Positions 1 through 7,881 are shown, numbered from the stretch's first letter. The stretch: 55,932 nt of DNA from Stercoripulliclostridium_A sp045577735 (GCA_045577735.1 JAZNIY010000014.1:1-55932); one strand, 5' to 3'. The notes: generated by a model not told the origin, from the sequence alone. Made by a program: numbers and translations.

Positions 1-107
1 TAAGTAGGAGTTGCATGGCTGGGAGGCCAACAAAAGACGCACTTGTGCGTTGCCAGTAATGGGTAGGGTTATACCCGAAAATGAAAAACCACCCGTTAGA
101 CGGGTGG
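1..107 (+). ncRNA. structured 3' end, possibly IS200/IS605 terminus or guide-RNA-like remnant
   Basis: No ORF is supported here. Three hairpins follow one another: ACGCAC/GTGCGT (37-50), GGGT/ACCC (66-76) and CCACCCG-ttaga-CGGGTGG (89-107), the last followed by an AT-rich tail. Stacked hairpins ending in a strong GC stem recall the right end of IS200/IS605 elements and the RNA overlapping the 3' end of tnpB, but the upstream part lies outside the window. The last hairpin could equally be a plain terminator for an upstream gene. The family assignment is inference. Confidence 0.3.
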
Positions 108-162
108 ATATTTATTTTAATATTAAATTGATTTATATTTAAAACAAATAGGGGAGCAATAA

Positions 163-190
163 AAAATACTGCAGATATCTGCAGTATTTT
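163..190 (-). terminator. perfect palindrome terminator after tRNA-Pro
   Basis: A 28-bp perfect palindrome with arms reading AAAATACTGCAGAT starts 3 bp beyond the tRNA 3' end. Its T-rich flank on the minus strand fits a Rho-independent terminator for the rpsT/tRNA transcript. Its symmetry means it could also stop transcription from the left. Confidence 0.6.
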
Positions 191-192
191 GG

Positions 193-269
193 TGGTCTGG
201 GTGAGAAGATTTGAACTTCCGGCCTCTTGAACCCCATTCAAGCGCGCTACCAAGCTGCGCCACACCCAG
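193..269 (-). tRNA. tRNA-Pro (anticodon GGG)
   Basis: The minus strand folds into a 77-nt cloverleaf. The acceptor stem is CTGGGTG/CACCCAG, the anticodon stem CTTGA/TCAAG encloses loop ATGGGGT (anticodon GGG, G37 as usual for tRNA-Pro), and the T arm GGAAG-TTCAAAT-CTTCT is intact. The CCA end is encoded (193-195). It lies 33 nt after rpsT on the same strand and may share its transcript. A hairpin AACCGC-attaa-GCGGTT (272-288) between the two could guide processing. The GGG anticodon reads the CCC codon, which is abundant in the highly expressed genes here. Confidence 0.95.
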
Positions 270-302
270 TCAACCGCATTAAGCGGTTAATTCTAAAAAT
301 AA

Positions 303-569
303 TTATGCGTTAGCTTTCTTAAGAGTGTCGAGCATCTTGGAAAGACGTGCAACCTTACGGCTTACGGTGTTATCCTTGTAGATGCCAGCCTTGGTGATGG
401 TGCTAACGGTAACGGGAAGAAGTTCGCTTGCAAGAGCTACATCGCCAGCTGCGATAGCTGCTTCATACTTCTTAACAGCGTTCTTGCACTTGGTGCGAAG
501 AGAGTTGTTTTTTGCGTTTTCTTCTTTAGTGATTAGAATTCTCTTTTTTTGTGATTTGATATTTGCCAT
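303..569 (-). CDS. rpsT: 30S ribosomal protein S20
   Basis: Small basic 88-residue protein with the S20 pattern: N-terminal MANIKSQKKRI, lysine/arginine-rich helices and the KKAGIYKDN-like segment typical of family members that bind the 5' domain of 16S rRNA. Length is normal for S20. The ATG is preceded by AAGGAG at good spacing. A sigma-A promoter lies just upstream (617-645). The spore protease gene begins divergently, and tRNA-Pro follows on the same strand. Confidence 0.96.
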   Translation of the reverse strand: MANIKSQKKRILITKEENAKNNSLRTKCKNAVKKYEAAIAAGDVALASELLPVTVSTITKAGIYKDNTVSRKVARLSKMLDTLKKANA

Positions 570-616
570 TGTAATCTCCTTAACAGTTACAAACTATAAG
601 TCTTGCGTTCCCAATT

Positions 617-645
617 ATAATATCACAATATTTTTTTATTGGCAA
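617..645 (-). promoter_or_regulatory. sigma-A promoter of rpsT
   Basis: On the minus strand TTGCCA (640-645) and TATTAT (617-622) are separated by 17 bp, upstream of the rpsT ribosome binding site. Confidence 0.65.
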
Positions 646-688
646 ACAATTTTTGTATGTTTTTATTAAAAAAGTTAACACTTTTTCT

Positions 689-1498
689 ATGAGAGATTAT
701 TTTGAGCTGTTCGATAGTGGTTTTTTGAGTGCTTCTAAGGTGGAAAGTGCTCAAAGAGTGGTTATGGAAGAGGGAAAAGCCTCGTTGACAAAGGCTAAAA
801 GAGAGGGTGACATTGTATATTACGCCTCGATTAAGGATTGTGTGATTGGCAATGAGCGACTGGAAAATGCGTTAACCTCGCTTACACAAGTGGCAATAAA
901 GAGAATACTTAAAGATTTAAAAATAACGAAAAAAGATTTAATTATGGTTGTGGGAATTGGTAACGAGGGCTTGACGGCAGACAGCTTGGGAGCAAGAGTG
1001 GTGGAGAAAATGCTGGTTACCTCACACCTAGAAAATAAGCGTGGGTACGGCAATCTTTGTGCCTATGCTCCGGGTGTGGGCGGTGTGACGGGAATAGCCT
1101 CTTTTGACATAGTCAAAGCCTTGGTTGAAAAACTAGCTCCAAAGCTCGTTATCTGCGTGGATACGCTTGCCTCAAGAAGCGTAGAGAGATTGGGTACGAT
1201 CGTACAAATAAAAGACAGTGGGCTAACGCCCGGTGCCGGCGTTGGTAATGAAAAGAGATCTCTTGAGAGGGCTACGCTTGGAGTGCCCGTTGTTGGCATC
1301 GGTGTGCCGTTAATAATTTATGCACGCAATCTTTTGCTAAACTATTTTAAAGGAAGCACGGAAAACGTTAAATTTGACACGATATCCCAGTTGACGGGTG
1401 ATCTTGTCGTTACTGCAAAAGAAATAGACCTCTATATCGATAGTTTTTCACGCATTATATCTAATGCAATAAATAAGGCGGTGCACGGAAAGATTTAA
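689..1498 (+). CDS. gpr: GPR-type germination (spore) protease, short form
   Basis: 269 residues related to the aspartic protease GPR, which degrades small acid-soluble DNA-binding proteins at spore germination. Conserved blocks: GIGNEGLTADSLGA and CVDTLASRS, each holding one of the two Asp expected to be catalytic, then APGVGGVTGI, GLTPGAGVGN and TLGVPVVGIGVP. The Bacillus protein is about 370 residues; this one lacks most of the N-terminal region with the RTDLA-like motif and propeptide. The ATG at 689 was preferred over the in-frame TTG at 653; neither has a clear Shine-Dalgarno. It implies that the organism makes endospores. murI follows after 23 bp. Confidence 0.85.
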   Translation: MRDYFELFDSGFLSASKVESAQRVVMEEGKASLTKAKREGDIVYYASIKDCVIGNERLENALTSLTQVAIKRILKDLKITKKDLIMVVGIGNEGLTADSLGARVVEKMLVTSHLENKRGYGNLCAYAPGVGGVTGIASFDIVKALVEKLAPKLVICVDTLASRSVERLGTIVQIKDSGLTPGAGVGNEKRSLERATLGVPVVGIGVPLIIYARNLLLNYFKGSTENVKFDTISQLTGDLVVTAKEIDLYIDSFSRIISNAINKAVHGKI

Positions 1499-1521
1499 CG
1501 AGGCTCTGCATATTATTAAAT

Positions 1522-2208
1522 ATGCAAATTGCCTTGATTGATTCTGGAATAGGTGGCTTAACTCTACTAAAACAACTTTTGGAAGTTTGTCCACAAAACG
1601 ATTATATGTATTTTGCCGACTCCTATGCTCACCCTTATGGCAAGCAAAACGCACAAGCATTAAAAATCCGTTTAAAGAACGTTTCCGAGCTTTTGTACGA
1701 AAGGGGTGTGGAAATGATAGTTTTTGCCTGTAATACTGCGTCAACCGTTGCTTTGGAGTACGTTAGCAAAGCTCTATGCATTCCCGTAATTGGAGTAAAA
1801 CCAATATGCACAAGCACCCGAAACACCCTGATAATGTGCACACCTTTAACGGCGCAAAGCGATCTTATAAAAGAATATGAAAAGAGGGGTGCAAAGATAT
1901 ACTCAAATCCCTGTCTAGCCCCGTTAATCGAGCGCTATCACGCCAATTTGGACGTTCTGGACGAGTATCTTCGTCACGAACTAAAAGAGGCCTCTAAAAA
2001 CGAAAAAATCATCCTAGGATGCACCCATTACGTCTTCTTGAAAGAGAAAATAGAGGGCGTTACGGGAGTAAAATGTAACAACTGCTACGATGAGGTAATA
2101 GAGGAAGTGCGAGCGCTTTCTTCGTGCAATGGTAAAGGTCGATTAAGATTTATATTTACAGGACCGCGCAAAGAGAAAGAATACTTGGAAATCCTTGCCA
2201 AAATATAG
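1522..2208 (+). CDS. murI: glutamate racemase
   Basis: 228-residue Asp/Glu racemase that makes D-glutamate for peptidoglycan in the cytoplasm. It has the N-terminal DSGIGGLT motif (residues 7-14), the first catalytic Cys in ACNTAS (C70) and the second in GCTHY (C167). It is about 35 residues shorter than usual MurI, trimmed in the second lobe. No Shine-Dalgarno precedes the ATG. A TATTAT box ends 5 nt before it, so a leaderless transcript is possible (inference), although read-through from gpr is also likely. Confidence 0.88.
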   Translation: MQIALIDSGIGGLTLLKQLLEVCPQNDYMYFADSYAHPYGKQNAQALKIRLKNVSELLYERGVEMIVFACNTASTVALEYVSKALCIPVIGVKPICTSTRNTLIMCTPLTAQSDLIKEYEKRGAKIYSNPCLAPLIERYHANLDVLDEYLRHELKEASKNEKIILGCTHYVFLKEKIEGVTGVKCNNCYDEVIEEVRALSSCNGKGRLRFIFTGPRKEKEYLEILAKI

Positions 2209-2249
2209 CAAAAAATATGGTGAAAAACAAAGTAATTTCTTAATTATCC

Positions 2250-2278
2250 TTGAATTTTACTTTTATATATAGTATTAT
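2250..2278 (+). promoter_or_regulatory. sigma-A promoter of the EF-G-like gene
   Basis: TTGAAT (2250-2255), 17-bp spacer, TATTAT (2273-2278). AAGGAG (2300-2305) then lies 8 bp before the ATG at 2314. Confidence 0.75.
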
Positions 2279-2313
2279 ATATGTACACGCATTCTTTTTA
2301 AGGAGAAAATATA

Positions 2314-4371
2314 ATGGCAGTTTTTCACAAAGATAAGATTAGAAATATCGCTTTGATAGGACACGGCGGTGAAGGTAAAACCTCCCTTCTCGAAGCTATT
2401 CTTTACAAGACCAAGGCTATCGATCGTCAAGGTAAAGTAGACGATGGTAACTCTGTTTCCGACTATGACCAAGAAGAAATAGCACGTAAGATGTCCATAT
2501 CTCTTTCAATGGCTTACGTTCTTTACAAGGATTATAAATTCAACGTTCTTGACGTTCCCGGCTTCTTCGACTTTGAAGGTGAAATGGTTTCCGCACTTGC
2601 AGTAGCAGATGCAGCTATCGTTGTAACCAGTGCAAACGGCAACGTTCCCGTTGGTGCAGAAAAGGCTCTTGAATATTGTCAAGAAAAAGGCGTTCCCACT
2701 CTTATTTGGGTAAACGGCGTAAATAAAGAAAATAGTAGCTACGAAGCAACTCTCGATGCATATCGTACTAAGTATGGCTCAAAGGTTATCTCCATTGAAC
2801 TTCCCATCATGAAGGGAACCACTATGGAAGGTTACGTTGACGTTATCGAAGGTAAGGCATTCGATACCAAGGGCGCAGAAATCGCTATTCCCGATAGTCT
2901 AGCAGACAAATATGCTGAAGAAGACGGCACCCTTATGGAATCCGTTGCAGAAGCAAGCGAAGAACTCATGGAAAAATTCTTCGGTGGCGAAGATATTACC
3001 GTTGAAGAAAAGAAAGAAGGTCTTAAATCTCGTTTCGTAAACGCAGAAGTATTCCCCATGATGGCTGGTGTTGCTGTTGGTAACTCCCAAATCACCGGAC
3101 TACTCGACCACTTCATCGACTTGTTCCCCGCTCCCGGCGAATCTACCAAGACCAACTCCAGCGCAGGCGAACTAGTATGTGACGAAGACGGCAAGTTTGT
3201 TGCTCAAATCTTCAAGACCATCGTTGACCCCTTCGTAGGCAGACTTCTTATGTTCAAAGTTCTACGCGGTAAGGTTGCTATCGGCGATCAAGTTATCAAC
3301 GTAGAAAAAGACGAAAACGAAAAGATTTCCTCCATCGTTGCTCTTCGTGGTAAGAAGCAAGACGCTATGGACGTTATCTATGCTGGTGATATGGGCGCAT
3401 TCGCAAAGCTCAACTACACCCAAACCAACAACACTTTGAGCGACGTTAACGACGTAGTTAAGTGCGATCCTATCGCATTCCCAGCTCCCGTTATCAGCTT
3501 TGCAGTATCCTCTGCTGACAAGAACAGTGAAGACAAAGTTTTCGCAGGTCTCTTTAAGCTAATGGACGAAGATATCACCTTCAAACTTGAAAAGAATGCT
3601 GAAACCAACGAAATGGTTCTTTCCGGTCTGGGCGAAATGCAACTTGATATTCTTTGCAAGAAAGTTAAGAACAAGTTCAACGCAACTCCCGTTCTCCGTG
3701 AGCCTCGTATCGCATATCGTGAAACCATCAAGAAGACCGTTGAAGCAGAAGGTAAGCACAAGAAGCAATCCGGTGGTGCTGGTCAATTCGGTCAATGCTC
3801 CGTTCGCTTCGAGCCCGGTGCAGAAGACGGCATCTTCGAATTCGTAGACGCAGTTGTTGGTGGTGCTATTCCACGTCAATTTATCCCCGCTGTTGAAAAG
3901 GGTCTCCGTGAAGCAGCTCCTAAGGGCATTCAAGCTGACTACCCCGTTATCAACCTCAAGTGCACCGTATTCGATGGTAAATACCACCCCGTAGATAGTA
4001 AGGAAATCGCATTTATCACCGCAGCTAAACTTGCTTTCCAAGATGGTTGCTCAAAGGCTAACCCCGTATTCCTCGAACCCGTTATGCACGTTGACGTTAT
4101 CGTTCCCGATTCATACATGGGTGACGTTATGGGCGATATGAGTAAGCGTCGTGGTAGAATCCTTGGTACCGACTCCGTTGCTGGCAAGACCGTTGTTAGC
4201 GCAGAAGCTCCCCAAGTTGAACTTGCAAAGTATGCAACCGACCTTCGTTCCATGACCCAAGGCCGTGGTAAGTTCACCCTCGCATTCGAACGTTACGAAG
4301 AAGTTCCCGCAATGCAAGCTACAAAGATTATTGAGGATTATAAGAAGCGTCTTGCAGCTCAAGACAAGTAA
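2314..4371 (+). CDS. EF-G paralogue (EF-G2 type) with altered G motifs
   Basis: 685-residue translation GTPase of the EF-G superfamily with full domain content: G domain 1-270, domain II, and domains III-V containing GAGQFGQ and ALAFE-like C-terminal blocks. G1 is GHGGEGKTS (16-24), as in the EF-G2 branch rather than canonical EF-G. In G3 the catalytic His after DxPG is Phe84 (DVPGFFDF). The G4 motif normally NKMD is NGVN (134-137). The EF-G2 branch commonly lacks the His; the degenerate G4 is more unusual. Codon use is very biased (CGT, AAC, TTC, CCC, GAA), suggesting strong expression. A good SD and promoter precede it. I do not assign it as the essential fusA. Confidence 0.9.
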   Translation: MAVFHKDKIRNIALIGHGGEGKTSLLEAILYKTKAIDRQGKVDDGNSVSDYDQEEIARKMSISLSMAYVLYKDYKFNVLDVPGFFDFEGEMVSALAVADAAIVVTSANGNVPVGAEKALEYCQEKGVPTLIWVNGVNKENSSYEATLDAYRTKYGSKVISIELPIMKGTTMEGYVDVIEGKAFDTKGAEIAIPDSLADKYAEEDGTLMESVAEASEELMEKFFGGEDITVEEKKEGLKSRFVNAEVFPMMAGVAVGNSQITGLLDHFIDLFPAPGESTKTNSSAGELVCDEDGKFVAQIFKTIVDPFVGRLLMFKVLRGKVAIGDQVINVEKDENEKISSIVALRGKKQDAMDVIYAGDMGAFAKLNYTQTNNTLSDVNDVVKCDPIAFPAPVISFAVSSADKNSEDKVFAGLFKLMDEDITFKLEKNAETNEMVLSGLGEMQLDILCKKVKNKFNATPVLREPRIAYRETIKKTVEAEGKHKKQSGGAGQFGQCSVRFEPGAEDGIFEFVDAVVGGAIPRQFIPAVEKGLREAAPKGIQADYPVINLKCTVFDGKYHPVDSKEIAFITAAKLAFQDGCSKANPVFLEPVMHVDVIVPDSYMGDVMGDMSKRRGRILGTDSVAGKTVVSAEAPQVELAKYATDLRSMTQGRGKFTLAFERYEEVPAMQATKIIEDYKKRLAAQDK

Positions 4372-4543
4372 GACACGCTATTTGAGCGAATAACTTCACA
4401 AAATATAAAGTCCCTCCTCGGTCATTTACGCTAAGTAAACTCCCGTCGGAGGGATTTCTTTTTGTTCGCTCTTCATCTCAACTAGCGTGTCTTACCTAAA
4501 TTCTATTAGACAAAAAGATAATATAAGTTTATCGTTCTAAAAT
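4368..4543 (+). repeat. structured tandem repeat, copy A
   Basis: Imperfect nested palindrome. Outer 13-bp arms GTAAGACACGCTA (4368-4380) and TAGCGTGTCTTAC (4483-4495), then GAGCGAA (4384-4390) with TTCGCTC (4465-4471), TCCCTCC (4411-4417) with GGAGGGA (4448-4454), and an apical TTTAC/GTAAA stem. It begins inside the stop codon of the EF-G-like gene and has a T-rich stretch after GGAGGGA, so it may also terminate that gene. A linker to 4543 resembles that of copy B. Confidence 0.75.
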
Positions 4544-4713
4544 GCTATTTGAGCGAATAACTTCACAAAACATAATCTCCCTTCAGGTCGCGTACGATTT
4601 AGTACGCTCCCATTGGGAGATTTTCTTTTTGTTCGCTCTTCATCTCAACTAGCGTGTCTTACCTAAAACCTATTAAAGAACTAGCAAGTTTATACCTTTA
4701 TTCTTCTAACATC
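4544..4713 (+). repeat. structured tandem repeat, copy B
   Basis: The first 27 bp (4544-4570) are identical to 4377-4403 and the 45 bp at 4623-4667 are identical to 4456-4500. The middle differs but keeps the fold: AATCTCCC (4574-4581) with GGGAGATT (4615-4622), and GCGTAC (4590-4595) with GTACGC (4602-4607). The changes relative to copy A are compensatory. Confidence 0.75.
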
Positions 4714-4740
4714 GCTATTTGAGCGAATAACTTCACAAAA
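4714..4740 (+). repeat. structured tandem repeat, copy C (left arm only)
   Basis: A third identical copy of the 27-bp left arm, 170 bp after copy B. The sequence after it no longer matches and no right arm is found, so this copy is truncated. The rest of 4741-4828 is AT-rich with nothing recognisable. Confidence 0.7.
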
Positions 4741-4828
4741 TACAAAGTCTTATCAAAGGCTTAACACAGTTAAAATAAAAAAAACTAAAATTATTCCTTG
4801 TAAGTGAAGCGTAAGCGAAATGAGGTCG

Positions 4829-4863
4829 TTCCGCGTTCCGCGCTCCGCGCTCCGCACTCCGCA
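4829..4863. repeat. 7-bp minisatellite, five units
   Basis: Five consecutive heptamers of the form YTCCGCR: TTCCGCG twice, CTCCGCG once, CTCCGCA twice. GC-rich patch in otherwise AT-rich non-coding DNA. Confidence 0.8.
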
Positions 4864-4901
4864 TTTAATTTCCATTTAGTGAATATAACTTTAGCATTAA
4901 A

Positions 4902-4923
4902 AAAGCACCTTGTTAGGTGCTTT
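4902..4923 (-). terminator. terminator of mntP
   Basis: AAAGCACCT (4902-4910), 4-nt loop, AGGTGCTTT (4915-4923). On the minus strand the stem runs into six T residues just past the mntP stop. Confidence 0.8.
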
Positions 4924-4927
4924 GCTT

Positions 4928-5518
4928 TTAAAAGAAACTAGTTATAAATATTTCTAAACCAATTATTATAAGGATAACCCCACCAAATATACTTGCTTTG
5001 TTTTGGAATTTAGTGCCTATGGCTTTGCCAATATAAACGCCTGCAAGACATATTCCAATCGTTAGTATTCCAATTATGCCGGAGGAGAGTAGTGCTTCCC
5101 ATACGTTATAATTAGAAATGGTAAAACCAACGGATAGGGCATCTATGCTGGTAGCAACGCCTTGTACGGCAAGAAGGCCCATTGATAGGGGCTTAACGGG
5201 GCAAGAATCCTTTTCTTCCTTTTTCTTTACGCCTTCATATATCATTTTACCACCTATGAAGCAAAGGAGAACGAGTGCGATATAGGGTATGGCGACTTCT
5301 ATAAAGGTAAAGTATTTTGCTACTGTGCTAACCAGCACCCAGCCTATAAAAGGCATGAGGAATTGGAAGAAACCGAAGGTTCCTGCGATCAGGCTTGCTT
5401 TTGGAAACTTTATGTTTTGGTAGCACAAGCCGTTTGCAAGTGATACCGAAAAGGCATCCATTGCAAGGCCTAGGCCCAAAAGCAAACTATTAACGAAAAA
5501 CATTATATCTAGGTTCAT
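4928..5518 (-). CDS. mntP: manganese efflux pump MntP
   Basis: 196-residue, six-TM protein of the MntP (DUF204) family that exports Mn2+ across the cytoplasmic membrane. Two homologous halves carry the characteristic acidic intramembrane motifs, LAMDAFSVSLANG near the N-terminus and VATSIDALSVG in the second half, separated by a basic loop KKKEEKD. The ATG at 5518 (MNLDIM) was chosen: it has AAGGAAAA upstream, whereas the first in-frame start at 5554 lies inside a 10-bp hairpin stem. No yybP-ykoY riboswitch fits the short 67-bp gap upstream. It follows malic enzyme on the same strand. Confidence 0.9.
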   Translation of the reverse strand: MNLDIMFFVNSLLLGLGLAMDAFSVSLANGLCYQNIKFPKASLIAGTFGFFQFLMPFIGWVLVSTVAKYFTFIEVAIPYIALVLLCFIGGKMIYEGVKKKEEKDSCPVKPLSMGLLAVQGVATSIDALSVGFTISNYNVWEALLSSGIIGILTIGICLAGVYIGKAIGTKFQNKASIFGGVILIIIGLEIFITSFF

Positions 5519-5542
5519 ATTTTCCTTGTATAATATATAGTT

Positions 5543-5566
5543 AAGCCCAAGCATGCGCTTGGGCTT
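5543..5566 (-). terminator. hairpin between malic enzyme and mntP
   Basis: Perfect 10-bp stem AAGCCCAAGC/GCTTGGGCTT with an ATGC loop. It lacks a strong T run on either strand, so it may be a weak terminator or an mRNA-stabilising hairpin at the end of the mdh-malic enzyme transcript. Confidence 0.5.
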
Positions 5567-5585
5567 ATTATAACGATTTTAAGGA

Positions 5586-6758
5586 CTAAATTCTGTTTAC
5601 GCCGGTCTTTCTTGCAGCTTCGGCAACAGCTTCGGCAACGGTCTTGCCAACGCGTTCGTCGAATGCTTTGGGAATGATGTAATCGGGGGATAGTTCTTCA
5701 TCGGAAACAAGAGATGCAATTGCTTTTGCAGCAGCAATCTTCATTTCTTCGTTAATATCCTTTGCGCGAACGTCTAGTGCACCACGGAAGATGCCGGGGA
5801 AGGCGAGAACGTTATTAATTTGGTTGGGGAAGTCGCTTCTACCGGTACCAACGACAGCAGCACCTGCTTTAAGAGCGAGGTCAGGCATAATTTCGGGTAC
5901 GGGGTTTGCCATAGGCATTACGATAGCGCCTGGAGCCATGGATGCAACCATTTCTTCGGTAACAACACCGGGAGCACTAACACCAACAAAGATGTCTGCG
6001 CCCTTCATAGCGTCTGCTAGGGTACCACTCTTTCTTGCAAAATTGGTGATTGCGGCAATGTCTTTTTTGGATTCCATTATGTTAGGATCGTCAATGTTAA
6101 GTATGCCTTGGCGGTCGCACATATAGATATCTTTAACACCAAGTTGTAGGAAGAGTTTAGCGATAGCGCATCCTGCAGCGCCTGCACCACTAAATGCAAC
6201 GGTACAATCTTCAAGTTTCTTGCCAACGACCTTAACTGCGTTTATAACAGCGGCAGCGCAAACAACGGCGGTACCATGTTGGTCATCGTGGAAAATTGGG
6301 ATGTCGGTGCATTCCTTAAGCTTTCTTTCAATTTCGAAGCAACGAGGAGCGCCTATATCTTCAAGGTTAATGCCACCAAAAGAACCGGAGATTAGAGAAA
6401 TGGTTCTAACGATTTCATCAACGTCTTTACTCTTAACGCAAAGAGGGAAAGCATCAACGTCAGCAAATGCCTTGAATAGTACGCACTTGCCTTCCATAAC
6501 GGGCATACCTGCTTCGGGGCCGATATCGCCAAGACCTAGAACGGCAGTACCATCGGTGATAACTGCAACGAGGTTCCATCTGCGAGTTAGCTCATAACTC
6601 TTGTTGATATCCTTTTGGATTTCAAGACAAGGTTGAGCAACACCGGGGGTATAAGCAAGGGATAGTTCTTCCTTAGAAGTTACGGTTGCACGAGGAACGA
6701 CTTCGATTTTGCCTTTCCAATTGTAGTGACATTTTAGAGATTCTTTTGCGTAATCCAT
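5586..6758 (-). CDS. NAD(P)-dependent malic enzyme
   Basis: 390-residue short-form malic enzyme that oxidatively decarboxylates malate to pyruvate in the cytoplasm. Visible motifs: AYTPGVAQPC, TDGTAVLGLGDIGP, GINLEDIGAP with IPIFHDDQHGTA (metal and substrate site), and the dinucleotide-binding VAFSGAGAAGCAIA in the second half. There is no phosphotransacetylase-like extension. It starts 10 bp after the dehydrogenase; the upstream stop is followed at once by GGAG, giving a coupled two-gene operon. Codon use is biased, implying strong expression. Confidence 0.92.
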   Translation of the reverse strand: MDYAKESLKCHYNWKGKIEVVPRATVTSKEELSLAYTPGVAQPCLEIQKDINKSYELTRRWNLVAVITDGTAVLGLGDIGPEAGMPVMEGKCVLFKAFADVDAFPLCVKSKDVDEIVRTISLISGSFGGINLEDIGAPRCFEIERKLKECTDIPIFHDDQHGTAVVCAAAVINAVKVVGKKLEDCTVAFSGAGAAGCAIAKLFLQLGVKDIYMCDRQGILNIDDPNIMESKKDIAAITNFARKSGTLADAMKGADIFVGVSAPGVVTEEMVASMAPGAIVMPMANPVPEIMPDLALKAGAAVVGTGRSDFPNQINNVLAFPGIFRGALDVRAKDINEEMKIAAAKAIASLVSDEELSPDYIIPKAFDERVGKTVAEAVAEAARKTGVNRI

Positions 6759-6768
6759 ATTTTACTCC

Positions 6769-7881
6769 TTATTTTTCCCAGGGGAATACGTATTGGGTTA
6801 GACCGAGCTTATTGCGAACTTCGATCATTTCTTGTTGAACAGATTCGTTAATTGGAACGCCCTTATCCTTTCTTTCTTGCCAGATTAGCCATTCTTTTTC
6901 ACCGGCGGTATAAATTCTTTCAGCGCCGGGAGCTTTCTTAGAAGCGCGAGTAGCACGGATAACGTCACCGGCTTTCTTACGAGCGAGCTCTTCGCCGAGG
7001 AAGTGGTCGGTATCTATAGCGATAAAGTAGTGGCCGAGTTGGTAGGGCTTAATATTGCCGTTTTCATCTTTGCCGTCAAGAGCCTTTCCGAAGATACCGT
7101 CTTGTAGTATGCAAGAAAGGAATTCAACTATCATAGTAAAGCCGTAGCCTTTGTATCCACCTAGAGCTTCGCCGATACCACCAAGAGGGGTAAGAGCAGC
7201 AGTGCCTTTACGGATAGCTCGAAGAGCTTCGCCGGCATCGCCTTCAACAGCGTTACCATCTTGGTCGATTATAGTGCCGGGATGAACGGCCTCGCCAATT
7301 CTTTCATAGTACTCGATTTTACCATTTTGGGTAATAGAGGTAGCGCAGTCAAAGATGAAATCGAATTCTTCATCGGTGGGGATACCTACGGTGAAGGGGT
7401 TGGTACCAAACATACCTTCAACGCCAAAAGTGGGAGCAACGGAGGGACGAGCGTTAGTACCGGTCATACCAATGCAACCTGCTTTTGTAGCCATGCTTGC
7501 GTAGTATCCGGCAATACCATAGTGGCAAGAGTTGCGAACTGCAACCATACCCATGCCGTATTGCTTTGCTTTTGCTATAGCCATGCTCATAGCTTTATAT
7601 CCAATAACTTGACCCATACCATCGTGGCCGTCAACAACAGCGGTCGTGGGGGTTTCTTTAATAATTTCAAAGTTAGTAACAGGATTTTGAATACCAGCGT
7701 TAATTCTATCTATATAGATAGGTTTAAAGCGGTTTACACCGTGAGATTCAATACCTCTGCGGTCAGATTCAACTAGTACGTCGGTTACTATTTTAGCGTC
7801 TTCTCTGGGAACGCCAACGCCAACAAAAGCGTCAGTAACGAAATTGATAACGGTATTCCAATCAACAGTAATTTTTGGCAT
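6769..7881 (-). CDS. Ldh2-type malate/L-lactate dehydrogenase
   Basis: 370 residues of the Ldh_2 (YlbC/AllD/YbiC) family of NAD(P)-dependent 2-hydroxyacid oxidoreductases, unrelated to classical Rossmann LDH. Motifs: SDRRGIESHGVNR near the N-terminus, VRNSCHYGIAGYY (catalytic His region), GTNPFTVGIP and GGYKGYGFTMIVE. Co-transcription with malic enzyme suggests malate as substrate: oxaloacetate/malate interconversion here and malate to pyruvate next door. Substrate identity is inferred from context. It is preceded by AAAGGAG and a near-consensus promoter. Confidence 0.85.
   Translation of the reverse strand: MPKITVDWNTVINFVTDAFVGVGVPREDAKIVTDVLVESDRRGIESHGVNRFKPIYIDRINAGIQNPVTNFEIIKETPTTAVVDGHDGMGQVIGYKAMSMAIAKAKQYGMGMVAVRNSCHYGIAGYYASMATKAGCIGMTGTNARPSVAPTFGVEGMFGTNPFTVGIPTDEEFDFIFDCATSITQNGKIEYYERIGEAVHPGTIIDQDGNAVEGDAGEALRAIRKGTAALTPLGGIGEALGGYKGYGFTMIVEFLSCILQDGIFGKALDGKDENGNIKPYQLGHYFIAIDTDHFLGEELARKKAGDVIRATRASKKAPGAERIYTAGEKEWLIWQERKDKGVPINESVQQEMIEVRNKLGLTQYVFPWEK

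Noticed and set aside
3559..4041. 160-codon antisense ORF inside the EF-G2 gene
   Set aside because: A shadow of strongly biased codons on the other strand; no ribosome site and no recognisable domain.
5519..5554. Upstream in-frame start for mntP
   Set aside because: The start at 5554 lies within the stem of a 10-bp hairpin and has no Shine-Dalgarno; ATG 5518 does.
5519..5585. Mn2+ riboswitch upstream of mntP
   Set aside because: The gap is only 67 bp and holds a simple hairpin; it is too short for a yybP-ykoY element.
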